Positions 17,029-24,819 of a stretch of DNA of 64,000 nt are shown one piece after another. This stretch comes from Falsiroseomonas sp050563535 (lineage in GTDB: Bacteria; Pseudomonadota; Alphaproteobacteria; Acetobacterales; Acetobacteraceae), in contig NZ_JBNXUO010000017.1 of assembly GCF_050563535.1 (NCBI RefSeq), forward strand, positions 1 to 64,000, read 5' to 3'. The translations under genes were made by a program, and so were the position numbers. Below the pieces are notes generated by a model that worked only from the letters and a program-made list of their open reading frames with translations, did not search any database and was not told the origin of the DNA. The first letter of the stretch is position 1, and each line of letters begins with the position of its first letter.

Positions 17029-17441
17029 GGCGTGTGGTCCCCTTGGACCTGGAACTGGATTGTGCCGCGGATAGGGTGGCCATCGGCGGAGATCGCCCGC
17101 CACTCGATGCGCCAGGGCCCGGACGGGATCGGTGCGACCGGGACGGCGCGTTCCTCCCGCGACGGCGATGCGTCGCCGTCGCGCCGCAACGGGACAGCCC
17201 GGCCGGCGGCGCCGAGCAGGCGGAAGGTCGTCACCTGGACGGGTTCGTTGAACGCCAGCCGCAGCTCCGTTGGCGGCTCCGCCAGCACGGCGCCCTGCGC
17301 CGGCTCCGCCCGTCGCAGTTCCGAGTGGGCCCGTACCGGCCCCGGCACCGAGGCAACAAGGAGCACCAGGAGACCAAGACGTCTCCTCCACCGGCACGGG
17401 TAGAGTGGGGACAAGGGCGGAAGCTCGGCATGGCCGAACAT
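17025..17441 (-). CDS. copC: Periplasmic copper-binding protein CopC
   Basis: 138 residues if the ATG at 17441 is used; the ribosome site is weak, so the start is uncertain. A signal peptide ends at VRA/HSELRRAEPA, which places His at the mature N-terminus as in CopC copper sites. The cupredoxin-like body has PTELRLAFNEPV and ISADGHPIRGTIQF, both typical. It would bind Cu(II) in the periplasm and pass it to CopD, with which it overlaps by 4 bp. The divergent promoter region to the right has a TGACA-N5-TGTCA box. Confidence 0.88.
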   Translation of the reverse strand: MFGHAELPPLSPLYPCRWRRRLGLLVLLVASVPGPVRAHSELRRAEPAQGAVLAEPPTELRLAFNEPVQVTTFRLLGAAGRAVPLRRDGDASPSREERAVPVAPIPSGPWRIEWRAISADGHPIRGTIQFQVQGDHTP

Positions 17442-17482
17442 GAAGGATTGTTCATGTGGCCCCACAAGGTCGTCCGGCCGCT

Positions 17483-17496
17483 GCAATGAAACTTCA
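17483..17496. promoter_or_regulatory. Degenerate copy of the GCAATGA-N4-TCA motif
   Basis: GCAATGA-AACT-TCA lies in the copC/DUF305 divergent region. It matches the motif found exactly at 2404 and 33627 in its outer parts but differs in the central four bases. Low confidence on its own. Confidence 0.35.
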
Positions 17497-17520
17497 CGAA
17501 AGGCGGCGGCCCCTGACCGC

Positions 17521-17535
17521 TGACATGTTTTGTCA
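17521..17535. promoter_or_regulatory. Palindromic box 3, TGACA-TGTTT-TGTCA
   Basis: Perfect 5-bp arms and a 5-bp spacer, between copC (start 17441, minus) and the DUF305 gene (start 17607, plus). The core GACATGTTTTGTC is identical to box 2 at 12936. The TGACA...TGTCA half-sites match those of CusR/CopR boxes, though here the spacer is one base longer than in E. coli. Confidence 0.65.
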
Positions 17536-17606
17536 TGATCGGCTGACAGGCCGGACATGCCGCGGCCCCATCCTCCGTTTCGCCCATAGAACCGGAGAAG
17601 TCGTCG

Positions 17607-18248
17607 ATGTCCCGCCTGCCTGCCTCCCTCGCCCTCGCCGCCGCGCTCGCCGTATCCGGCGGGGTGGGAGCCGCCCTTGCGCAGGGCAGCCCTCACCACG
17701 GTCCGCACCGTGCCACGCCGGTCCAGGCCGCGCCCGGCCAGGTGCCGCCGAGTGCCGAGCAGATGCAGCAGATGATGCAGATGATGGGGCGCATGACCCC
17801 CGATCAGATGCGTCAGATGCACGACCAGATGATGCAGCGCATGACCCCGGAGCAGCGTGCCCAGATGATGCAGGGCATGGGCGGCATGATGGGCGGGATG
17901 ATGGGCGGTGCGCGCCCACCGGGCGCGGCCGTGCAGCCCCAGCAGGGGGCCGATCCGCACGCCCATGGCGCACCGGGCGCGCAGGGCGCCGCGACCTCGC
18001 CCTCGACGGCCGCCTTCCTTGCGGCAAACGAGAAGATGCACCGCGAGATGGCGCTGCAGTTCACCGGCGACGCCGACCGCGACTTCGCGGCCGCGATGAT
18101 CCCGCACCACCAGGGCGCAATCGAGATGGCCCGCATTCAAATCCAGTTCGGCCGCGATCCCGACATGCGCCGCCTAGCCGAGGCGGTGATCCGCGAGCAG
18201 GAGCGGGAGATCGCGGAGCTGCGCGCCTTCCTCGCCCGGCAGCGCTGA
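17607..18248 (+). CDS. Exported Met-rich DUF305 protein
   Basis: 213 residues. A signal peptide ends AALAQ. A His/Met-rich region follows (about 50-115), with repeated MMQMM, MTPDQMRQM and GGMMGGMMGG, suited to bind Cu(I) by thioethers. The C-terminal DUF305 domain (about 140-210) has MIPHHQGAIEMA, the family hallmark. GGAGAAG precedes the ATG. DUF305 proteins are common next to copper-resistance genes and are thought to be periplasmic metal-binding proteins. The palindrome at 17521 lies 72 bp upstream. Confidence 0.88.
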   Translation: MSRLPASLALAAALAVSGGVGAALAQGSPHHGPHRATPVQAAPGQVPPSAEQMQQMMQMMGRMTPDQMRQMHDQMMQRMTPEQRAQMMQGMGGMMGGMMGGARPPGAAVQPQQGADPHAHGAPGAQGAATSPSTAAFLAANEKMHREMALQFTGDADRDFAAAMIPHHQGAIEMARIQIQFGRDPDMRRLAEAVIREQEREIAELRAFLARQR

Positions 18249-18272
18249 GCCGGCGCGCGGCGGAGGCCGGCG

Positions 18273-18866
18273 ATGGATCGGCGCGACGTGGGCTGCGGTG
18301 GCGGGCCCGACGAGGCGGTGCGTGCCGCTCTCGTCGAGGGGCAGGCTGCGATCCGCGTCTGGCTGTTCCGGCAGCTCGGGGGGGATGCGGAGGCGGCGGC
18401 GGAGGTGCTGGCAGCTTTCTGCCTCCGCGCGTTGGAAGCCGCTCCGCGCCTGCGTGATGGCGCCGCGCTCCGCCCGTGGCTCTCTCGCATCCTCAGAAGC
18501 GTGCTCGCGGACCATCACCGGCGGGAACGGCGTCGGCTCCGCCGGAGCGCACCCTTGGAGATGGCAGCCGAGCACCCTGCCGACCACGATCTTCCCTGCG
18601 CCGAGACTGCCGTCTGCGAGTGCCTGGAGAGCCTGCTCCCGACGCTTGCCCCGGCGGAGGCGGACCTCATCCGTCGCCTCGACCTTTGCGGCGAGGCACG
18701 GGCAGACGTCGCGGCCGCGCTCGGGATCAAGCAGAACGCGCTGAGGGTGCGGCTGCACCGGGCGCGGGCCGCGCTGCGCGAGCGGTTCCTGGAGATGTGC
18801 CGGCACTGCGTTGCGGCCGGTCTCGGGCCCTGCGCCTGCCCGCAACCTCTGGCGGAGGCCCTGTAA
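18273..18866 (+). CDS. ECF sigma factor with C-terminal Cys cluster
   Basis: 197 residues. A sigma-2 region (about 20-90) and a sigma-4 region (about 125-175, AALGIKQNALRVRLHRARAALRERF) are clear, as in sigma-70 ECF factors. The C-terminus adds CRHCVAAGLGPCAC, i.e. C176, C179, C187 and C189 (CxxC-x7-CxC). Such cysteine tails in ECF factors such as CorE sense metal directly and remove the need for an anti-sigma factor; none is seen here. It lies 24 bp after the DUF305 gene, with GGAGG before the ATG, so both may be co-transcribed. Targets are unknown. Confidence 0.85.
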   Translation: MDRRDVGCGGGPDEAVRAALVEGQAAIRVWLFRQLGGDAEAAAEVLAAFCLRALEAAPRLRDGAALRPWLSRILRSVLADHHRRERRRLRRSAPLEMAAEHPADHDLPCAETAVCECLESLLPTLAPAEADLIRRLDLCGEARADVAAALGIKQNALRVRLHRARAALRERFLEMCRHCVAAGLGPCACPQPLAEAL

Positions 18867-18959
18867 CGCGGCCCCCCCCACGACGTCTCTTCCAGATGCG
18901 GCACTGCGCCGGCCGCATCGGACCGATCAGGCGCACAACCGGATTGAGGAAGGCCGGAC

Positions 18960-19430
18960 ATGACACAGGCACAGGAGACGGCGCCTCTCGCCGACACTCT
19001 CTGGCGCCTTGGCGCGCTGATGCCCTGGAGGGGCGCGCCATGGCTCGCCGAAGCCGAGGAGCGCGCGCAGCGGCGCCCCGCGGTCTTCGCTCTGCTCCAC
19101 AGCCTGGGAGCCGAACAGGAGAGGGCTGTCGAAGGCGCGCTCGCTATGGCGGACATCGCCTTCCGCCGCGCCTGCGACGCGGGCCAGCGCCTCGCCGCAG
19201 CGCGGAATCCGCTGGAGCTGGCCACCGCACAGACCGGGCTCGCGCTCGCCCTGGCGGAATGGAGCGCGACGCCGACGCGGGCGTGGCTCGACAGCCTCCC
19301 GCGGCTCCATGCCTGCTGCATGGCCGCGGTGGAAGGTGCTGGGGAGGCCAACTCCCCGGATGGGGCTGCGGCTCCAGCGGCTGCGCCCGGGCGGGTCGGG
19401 CCGGCTCACGACCGCGCCGCCGCGGAGTAG
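18960..19430 (+). CDS. Hypothetical helical protein, weakly phasin-like
   Basis: 156 residues, mostly Ala-rich helix, with no signal peptide or membrane segment. The central stretch (ADIAFRRACDAGQRLAAA, then NPLELATAQTGLALALAEW) has the look of phasin-type coiled helices, but similarity is weak and no polymer synthesis gene is nearby. A low-complexity tail of Ala/Pro ends the protein. GAGGAAGG precedes the ATG. It sits between the ECF sigma gene and the DUF5676 gene. Function not assigned. Confidence 0.6.
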   Translation: MTQAQETAPLADTLWRLGALMPWRGAPWLAEAEERAQRRPAVFALLHSLGAEQERAVEGALAMADIAFRRACDAGQRLAAARNPLELATAQTGLALALAEWSATPTRAWLDSLPRLHACCMAAVEGAGEANSPDGAAAPAAAPGRVGPAHDRAAAE

Positions 19431-19525
19431 CGGACCATGAACACGCACCCGACCGCACGTCCGCCGACAGGCGCCGCGCAGGTGGACACGAGGGCGTGCC
19501 GCGCCCCTCGCAAGGTGTTCGCCTG

Positions 19526-19810
19526 ATGCCCGGGCAGCCGCAACCGGGCGTTGCCGCCACGCCGCGCGTCATCCCCGCAGGTTTCGCACTGAGCGGCCTG
19601 TTCGTCGTGAGCTACCTGCTCTGCATCGCGGCCGGCCTGGTGCTCCCCGCACCGGCGATGCACGCCTTCCTCACGACCGTCATCCCGTGGTTCCGCTGGC
19701 TGGACCTCGGAAGCTTCGTGCTCGGCCTCGTCTTCGTCGCTGCCCTCGGTTGGTACGCCGCGGCGGTGTTCGTCCCTCTCTACACATGGGCGCTCCGGCG
19801 CTTCGGCTGA
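19526..19810 (+). CDS. DUF5676-like two-helix membrane protein
   Basis: 94 residues with two membrane helices (about 17-40 and 55-84). The segment IPWFRWLDLGSFVLGLVFVAALGWYAAAVFVPLYTW fits DUF5676, a family often placed beside CopB-type ATPases. The ATG at 19526 is chosen because the hydrophobic core follows directly; an earlier open frame has no coding character. It ends 13 bp before copB and probably shares its transcript. Function unknown. Confidence 0.7.
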   Translation: MPGQPQPGVAATPRVIPAGFALSGLFVVSYLLCIAAGLVLPAPAMHAFLTTVIPWFRWLDLGSFVLGLVFVAALGWYAAAVFVPLYTWALRRFG

Positions 19811-19823
19811 CGGAACAGCAGGT

Positions 19824-21989
19824 ATGTCCCCCAACGACGCGCACGCCCATCACGGCCACCACAGGCACCGGCAGGCCGAAGCGGCGGGCCCGCACTCGCC
19901 TGGGGCGCCATCGCACGCGCATGGTGGACATGGTGCTGCGAAGGGCGCCGCCCATGGTCAGGAGGGTCACGATCACGGCGCGATGGTGGAGGACTTCAAG
20001 CGCCGCTTCTGGATCTGCCTGCCCTTGACGGTTGGGGTCGTGCTCCTCTCCGAGCACATCCAGATGCTCGTCGGCCTTCCTGGGCTGATCGACTTCCCCG
20101 GTGCGCGGCTCGTCGAGGCGGCGCTCGCCAGCATCGTCTTCTTCTACGGCGGCTGGCCGTTCCTCAGCGGCCTGCTCGGCGAGCTGCGCCGCGGCAAGCC
20201 GGGCATGATGACGCTGGTGAGCCTCGCCATCGTCTCCGCCTACCTCTACTCGCTCGCGGTTCTTCTCGGCCTCGAAGGCGCAGTCTTCTTCTGGGAAACC
20301 GCGACGCTCATCCTGGTGATGCTGCTCGGCCACTGGATCGAGGCGAAGTCGGTGCTTGGCGCCTCCGGCGCGCTCCAGGCGCTGGTGCGACTGATGCCCG
20401 CGACGGCCACGCGGCTGCGGCAAGGCGGCGCGACCGAAGAGGTGCCGCTCTCCGCGCTGGCCGCGGGCGACCAGGTGCTGGTCAGGCCCGGCGCGAAGGT
20501 GCCGGTGGACGGCACGGTGACGGAGGGGCGCTCCTCCGTCGACGAGTCCATGCTCACGGGGGAGTCGAAGCCGGTCGAGAAGGGCCCGGGAGCGCGCGTC
20601 GTCGGCGGATCGGTGAACGGCGAAGGTGCGCTCACCGTCACCATCGACCGTACGGGCGGCGAGACCTATCTCTCGCAGGTCATCACCCTCGTCGAGCGCG
20701 CGCAGGCCAGCCGGTCCCGCACCCAGGACCTGGCGAACCGTGCGGCGGCGATCCTCACCTGGGTCGCCATCATCGTCGGCGGCGGCACCTTCCTTGCCTG
20801 GCTGCTCCTCGGCGCGCCGCTCGCCTTCGCGCTGGAGCGGATGGTGACGGTGATGGTCATCTCCTGCCCGCACGCGCTGGGGCTCGCGGTGCCGCTCGTC
20901 GTCGCCGTCAGCACGGAGCTGACGGCCCGCAACGGCCTGCTGGTGCGCGATCGCGCCGCCTTCGAGCGGGCGCGCGGACTGCAGGCGGTGGTGTTCGACA
21001 AGACCGGCACCCTGACCGAGGGCGCCTTTTCCGTCGCGGCGGTGGTGCCGCTCAGCGCCGGGCTCCGCGAGGCGGAGGTGCTCCGGCTGGCGGCCGGCCT
21101 CGAATCCGCGTCCGAGCACCCGATCGCGAAGGGGGTCCTGCGCGGTGCGGCCGAGCGCGGGATCGAGGCACCGGCAGCCACTGACTTCCGCAACCTGCCC
21201 GGGGAGGGCGCGCGCGCCACGGTCGACGGCCGCCAGGTCGAGGTGGTCAGCCCCGGAACGCTGCGCCGGCGCGGCATCGAGGTGAAGGACCCGCGCGTAG
21301 CGGCCGAGCAGGAGGCGGGCCGCACGGTCGTCTTCGTGCTGGTGGACGGCGCCCTGGCCGGCGCGGTGGCGCTAGCCGACGTCGTGCGGCCGGAAAGCCG
21401 GGAAGCGATCCGCCAGCTGCACGCGCTCGGCCTGCGCTGCCTGATGCTGACGGGCGATGCGCGGCCCGTGGCCGAGCAGGTCGGCCGCGAACTCGGCCTT
21501 GACGAGGTGCGCGCCGAGGTCCTGCCGCACCAGAAGTCCGAGACGGTCCAGGCCATCCAGGCCACCGGCCTCTCCGTCGCGATGGTCGGCGACGGCGTGA
21601 ACGATGCGCCGGCGCTGGCGCAGTCCGACCTCGGCATCGCGATCGGCTCGGGCACGGATGTGGCGGCCGAGGCGGCCGACATCGTGCTGGTCAGGAACGA
21701 CCCGCGGGACGTCGTGGCGATCCTGGCCCTCGCCCGCGCCACCTACAACCGCATGGCCCAGAACCTCGCCTGGGCCACCGGCTACAACGTCATCGCCATA
21801 CCCCTGGCCGCTGGCCTGGCCATGCCCTGGGGGATCCTTCTCTCACCCGCGCTCGGCGCCGCCCTGATGTCGCTCTCGACGGTCGTCGTGGCGGTGAACG
21901 CGCGGCTCCTCGGCCGGCAGGGGGCACGCCGCCTCGCCCTGCTCCGCCGCGACGTGGCGCTCACCGAGGCGGCGGGGGCAAGGAGGTAA
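19824..21989 (+). CDS. copB: P1B-3 copper ATPase CopB
   Basis: 721 residues. The N-terminus (1-55) is His-rich (HAHHGHHRHR, HAHGGHG, HDHG) instead of carrying an HMA domain. The transport motif is CPH at 348-350 (ISCPHALGL), the mark of P1B-3 pumps linked to Cu(II) or Cu(I)/Ag(I). D392 in DKTGT is phosphorylated; the TGE loop, SEHPIAKGV and GDGVNDAPAL are all present. It would export copper to the periplasm and complements CopA. Neighbours are small membrane proteins of the same operon (DUF5676 before, DUF2933 after). Confidence 0.95.
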   Translation: MSPNDAHAHHGHHRHRQAEAAGPHSPGAPSHAHGGHGAAKGAAHGQEGHDHGAMVEDFKRRFWICLPLTVGVVLLSEHIQMLVGLPGLIDFPGARLVEAALASIVFFYGGWPFLSGLLGELRRGKPGMMTLVSLAIVSAYLYSLAVLLGLEGAVFFWETATLILVMLLGHWIEAKSVLGASGALQALVRLMPATATRLRQGGATEEVPLSALAAGDQVLVRPGAKVPVDGTVTEGRSSVDESMLTGESKPVEKGPGARVVGGSVNGEGALTVTIDRTGGETYLSQVITLVERAQASRSRTQDLANRAAAILTWVAIIVGGGTFLAWLLLGAPLAFALERMVTVMVISCPHALGLAVPLVVAVSTELTARNGLLVRDRAAFERARGLQAVVFDKTGTLTEGAFSVAAVVPLSAGLREAEVLRLAAGLESASEHPIAKGVLRGAAERGIEAPAATDFRNLPGEGARATVDGRQVEVVSPGTLRRRGIEVKDPRVAAEQEAGRTVVFVLVDGALAGAVALADVVRPESREAIRQLHALGLRCLMLTGDARPVAEQVGRELGLDEVRAEVLPHQKSETVQAIQATGLSVAMVGDGVNDAPALAQSDLGIAIGSGTDVAAEAADIVLVRNDPRDVVAILALARATYNRMAQNLAWATGYNVIAIPLAAGLAMPWGILLSPALGAALMSLSTVVVAVNARLLGRQGARRLALLRRDVALTEAAGARR

Positions 21990-21994
21990 AGACC

Positions 21995-22276
21995 ATGTCG
22001 GCCCATCATCAGCACGGCCCTTCAGGGCCCGAGCCGGCCGCCGGAGACAGCTTCTGGCGCAGCCGCGCCGGCATCGCCTTCACCGTCTTCGCCGTCGCGG
22101 CCGCGGTCTATCTGCTCTTCGAGCATCGGGTGCACGTGCTGGGGGCGCTGCCCTGGCTCCTGCTCCTGCTCTGTCCGCTGATGCACCTCTTCATGCACGG
22201 CGGACATGGTGGCCATGGCGGCCATGGCGGCTCTCCGGGCGGCCGCGCGCAGGGCGGGCGTGGGGAGGTGTCGTGA
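21995..22276 (+). CDS. DUF2933 small membrane protein
   Basis: 93 residues with two helices (about 26-44 and 49-67). FWRSRAGIAF, EHRVHVLGALPWLLLLLCPLMHLFMH and a His/Gly tail (GGHGGHGGHGG) match DUF2933. The tail could hold metal ions. It follows copB after 5 bp and overlaps the next gene (TGATG), so the three are coupled. No biochemical role is established. Confidence 0.85.
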   Translation: MSAHHQHGPSGPEPAAGDSFWRSRAGIAFTVFAVAAAVYLLFEHRVHVLGALPWLLLLLCPLMHLFMHGGHGGHGGHGGSPGGRAQGGRGEVS

Positions 22277-22941
22277 TGCCCGCCGACAACGGCTACGGCC
22301 TCTGGCTGCTCGCGGCCGCCAATGCGGCGCTGTTCATCGCCTTCGCCTTCAGCTTCGCGCGCCCCCTGACTCGTCGGGACTGGCGCGGCTTCGGCGCCTT
22401 CTCCGCCTTTATCGTCGCGCTGTTCGCGGAGATGTACGGCTTTCCGCTGACGATTTACCTGCTGTCCGGCTGGCTTCAGTCGCGCTGGCCCGGCATCGCG
22501 TGGTTCAGCCACGATGCCGGCCACATCCCGGAGATGCTGCTCGGCTTCGGGGTGAACCCGCATTTCGGGCCGTTCCATGTGGCAAGCACGGTGCTCATCC
22601 TGCTCGGCTTCTGGCTCGTCTCGGCGGCCTGGCCGGTGCTCTGGCGCGCTGTGCGCGCGGGCCGGCTCGCGACGGCGGGTGTCTATGCGCGGTTGCGGCA
22701 CCCGCAATATGTCGGGTTCATCATCATCCTGACCGGCTTCCTCCTGCAGTGGCCGACGCTGGTGACGCTGGCGATGTATCCGGTGCTCGTGGTCATGTAC
22801 GTCCGCCTGGCGCGCCGGGAGGAGCGGGAGGCATTGGCGCGGTTCGGCGATGCCTATGCCGACTACATGCGGCGCGTGCCGGGGTGGATCCCCCGCTTTG
22901 GCGGCCCGGCGGCGAGCGACGGCCGTGCGGCGACCGGCTGA
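22276..22941 (+). CDS. Isoprenylcysteine carboxyl methyltransferase-family membrane protein
   Basis: 221 residues from the ATG at 22276 (a GTG at 22273 also fits). Five or so membrane helices, with the C-terminal signature LRHPQYVGFIIILTGFLLQWPT and the cofactor region REEREALARFGDAYADYMRRVPGWIPR, identify the ICMT/phospholipid methyltransferase superfamily. These use S-adenosylmethionine; the bacterial substrate is unknown. Family members often sit in copB-DUF2933 clusters as here. Its role in metal resistance, perhaps lipid or membrane adjustment, is inferred from context only. Confidence 0.8.
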   Translation: MPADNGYGLWLLAAANAALFIAFAFSFARPLTRRDWRGFGAFSAFIVALFAEMYGFPLTIYLLSGWLQSRWPGIAWFSHDAGHIPEMLLGFGVNPHFGPFHVASTVLILLGFWLVSAAWPVLWRAVRAGRLATAGVYARLRHPQYVGFIIILTGFLLQWPTLVTLAMYPVLVVMYVRLARREEREALARFGDAYADYMRRVPGWIPRFGGPAASDGRAATG

Positions 22942-22948
22942 GATCGCC

Positions 22949-23449
22949 ATGTCCCTGGCAGGTGGCGGTGCAGGTGCGCCGTGGCTCCGCACGATGCGCG
23001 GCTATCTCGTGTGGCTCGTGCCTCTCATGCTGGCCTGGGAGACGGTGCAGCTGCCCCTCTACACGCTCTGGCGGGAGGGCACGCCGGCGGCGATCGCGTT
23101 CGCGGTCATCCACTGCACCGGCGGCGACGCCCTGATCGGGATGGGTGCGCTCGGGACGGCGCTCCTGCTCGTGGGACATGGGAACTGGCCGCACATCGGC
23201 TTCGCCCGTGTGCTGGCGGTCGCCACCGTGATCGGGGTCGCGGTCACGGTCTACCTCGAGTGGCTGAATGTCGAGGTGAAGGGAGCCTGGGCCTATGCAG
23301 CGGCCATGCCTCGCCTGCCTCCGCTCGGCACCGGCCTGTCGCCAGTGATGCAATGGGTCGTCATCCCGCCCCTCGCGCTGCTGGCCGCGCGACGTTGGGC
23401 CAGGGCGACCGAAACCGGATCTCCATCGGGAAGGATCGCACCCGGATGA
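22949..23449 (+). CDS. Hypothetical membrane protein
   Basis: 166 residues with four hydrophobic segments (about 16-32, 50-70, 82-105 and 128-152), suggesting an integral inner membrane protein with short loops. No known family is recognised. The start at 22949 lies 7 bp after the preceding gene, and its stop overlaps the start of the metallo-hydrolase (ATGA), so it bridges the copB cluster and the metabolic operon in one likely transcript. LEWLNVEVKGAWAY between helices is the only charged-aromatic loop of note. Confidence 0.65.
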   Translation: MSLAGGGAGAPWLRTMRGYLVWLVPLMLAWETVQLPLYTLWREGTPAAIAFAVIHCTGGDALIGMGALGTALLLVGHGNWPHIGFARVLAVATVIGVAVTVYLEWLNVEVKGAWAYAAAMPRLPPLGTGLSPVMQWVVIPPLALLAARRWARATETGSPSGRIAPG

Positions 23450-24819
23450 CCGACAAGACCCCGCGCCTCACCTTCCTGGGCGGCGCCGGCACGGTGACGG
23501 GCTCGAAGTACCTCGTCGAGTTCCCGCGTGCGCGCCTCCTGGTCGACTGCGGGCTGTTCCAGGGCTTCAAGCAGCTTCGCCTCCGCAACTGGGAGCCCTT
23601 TCCGGTCGAGCCGCGCACGATCGACGCCGTGGTGCTCACGCATGCCCACCTGGACCACACCGGCTACCTGCCGCTGCTGGCACGGAACGGGTTCCGCGGG
23701 CCGGTCTACTGCACCCCGCCGACGGAGGATCTCTCGGGACTGATCCTGCCGGACAGCGGACACATCCAGGAGAAGGATGCCGACTACGCCAACCGGCGCG
23801 GCTTCTCCAAGCACAAGCCGGCGCTGCCGCTCTACACCCAGGAGGATGCGGAGCGGTCCCTGCGGCAGTTCCGGCCGCTCGATTTCGGGCGCGAGCACGA
23901 GATCCTGCCGGGCGTCGCGGTGCGCTTCCGCGTCGCCGGGCACATCCTCGGCGCGGCGAGCATCGAGCTGGTCCATGATGGCGTGCGCACCGTCTTCTCC
24001 GGCGACATCGGTCGGTTCAACAGCCCGACGATGCCCGATCCCGAGACCGTGCCTGCCGCCGATCACCTGCTGGTGGAATCCACCTACGGGAACCGCCGTC
24101 ACGAGGATCGCTCGCCGGAGGACGCGATCGCCGAGGTCGTCAGCCGCACCTCCGCGCGCGGCGGCACCGTGCTCGTGCCCGCTTTCGCTGTGGGCCGCGC
24201 CCAGGCGCTGCTCTGGCACCTGCATCGGCTGAAGCAGTCCGGGCGCATCCCCGACATCCCGGTCTTCGTCGACAGCCCGATGGCGCGCGATGCCACCGAG
24301 ATCTTCTGCGCATACCCTGCCCTCACCCGCCTCCCCGCGGGCGAGTTCCACGCCGCCTGCAAGGCCACGCGCTACGTCCGCGACGTCGAGGAGTCCAAGT
24401 CCCTCGACGCCATGCCGATGCCGAAGGTCATCATCTCGGCCAGCGGCATGGCGACGGGCGGGCGGGTGCTGCACCACCTGAAGGTCTTCGCGCCGGACCG
24501 GCGCAACACGATCCTCTTCAGCGGCTTCCAGGCCGGCGGCACACGCGGTGCGACGATGGTCGCGGGGGCGGATAGCGTGAAGATCCACGGTGGTCAGGTG
24601 CCCATCCGTGCCGAGGTCGCCAACCTGCCCATGCTCTCGGCGCATGCGGATGTCGACGAACTGCTGCGGTGGCTGCGCGGCTTCGAGCGTCCGCCAAAGG
24701 CCACCTGGATCGTCCATGGCGAGCCGGAGGCGTCCGACGCGCTGCGCCTGCGGATCCAGGAGGAGCTGGGCTGGGCCTGCGGGGTGGCCGAGCACGGCGC
24801 GCGGGTGGCGCTCGGATGA
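23446..24819 (+). CDS. Beta-CASP metallo-beta-lactamase RNase-like protein
   Basis: 457 residues. The MBL core has THAHLDHTG (residues about 64-72), GHILGAA and FSGDIG; the beta-CASP part has VLVPAFAVGRAQ, then SASGMATGGRVLHHL and the C-terminal histidine in MLSAHADVDELLRW. This is the Ysh1/CPSF73-like RNA-specificity-factor type, which binds two zinc ions and cuts or trims RNA. It begins a run of four genes joined by 4-bp overlaps or short gaps. Together with the next gene it would link RNA breakdown to nucleotide phosphorolysis, an inference from gene order. Confidence 0.88.
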   Translation: MTDKTPRLTFLGGAGTVTGSKYLVEFPRARLLVDCGLFQGFKQLRLRNWEPFPVEPRTIDAVVLTHAHLDHTGYLPLLARNGFRGPVYCTPPTEDLSGLILPDSGHIQEKDADYANRRGFSKHKPALPLYTQEDAERSLRQFRPLDFGREHEILPGVAVRFRVAGHILGAASIELVHDGVRTVFSGDIGRFNSPTMPDPETVPAADHLLVESTYGNRRHEDRSPEDAIAEVVSRTSARGGTVLVPAFAVGRAQALLWHLHRLKQSGRIPDIPVFVDSPMARDATEIFCAYPALTRLPAGEFHAACKATRYVRDVEESKSLDAMPMPKVIISASGMATGGRVLHHLKVFAPDRRNTILFSGFQAGGTRGATMVAGADSVKIHGGQVPIRAEVANLPMLSAHADVDELLRWLRGFERPPKATWIVHGEPEASDALRLRIQEELGWACGVAEHGARVALG

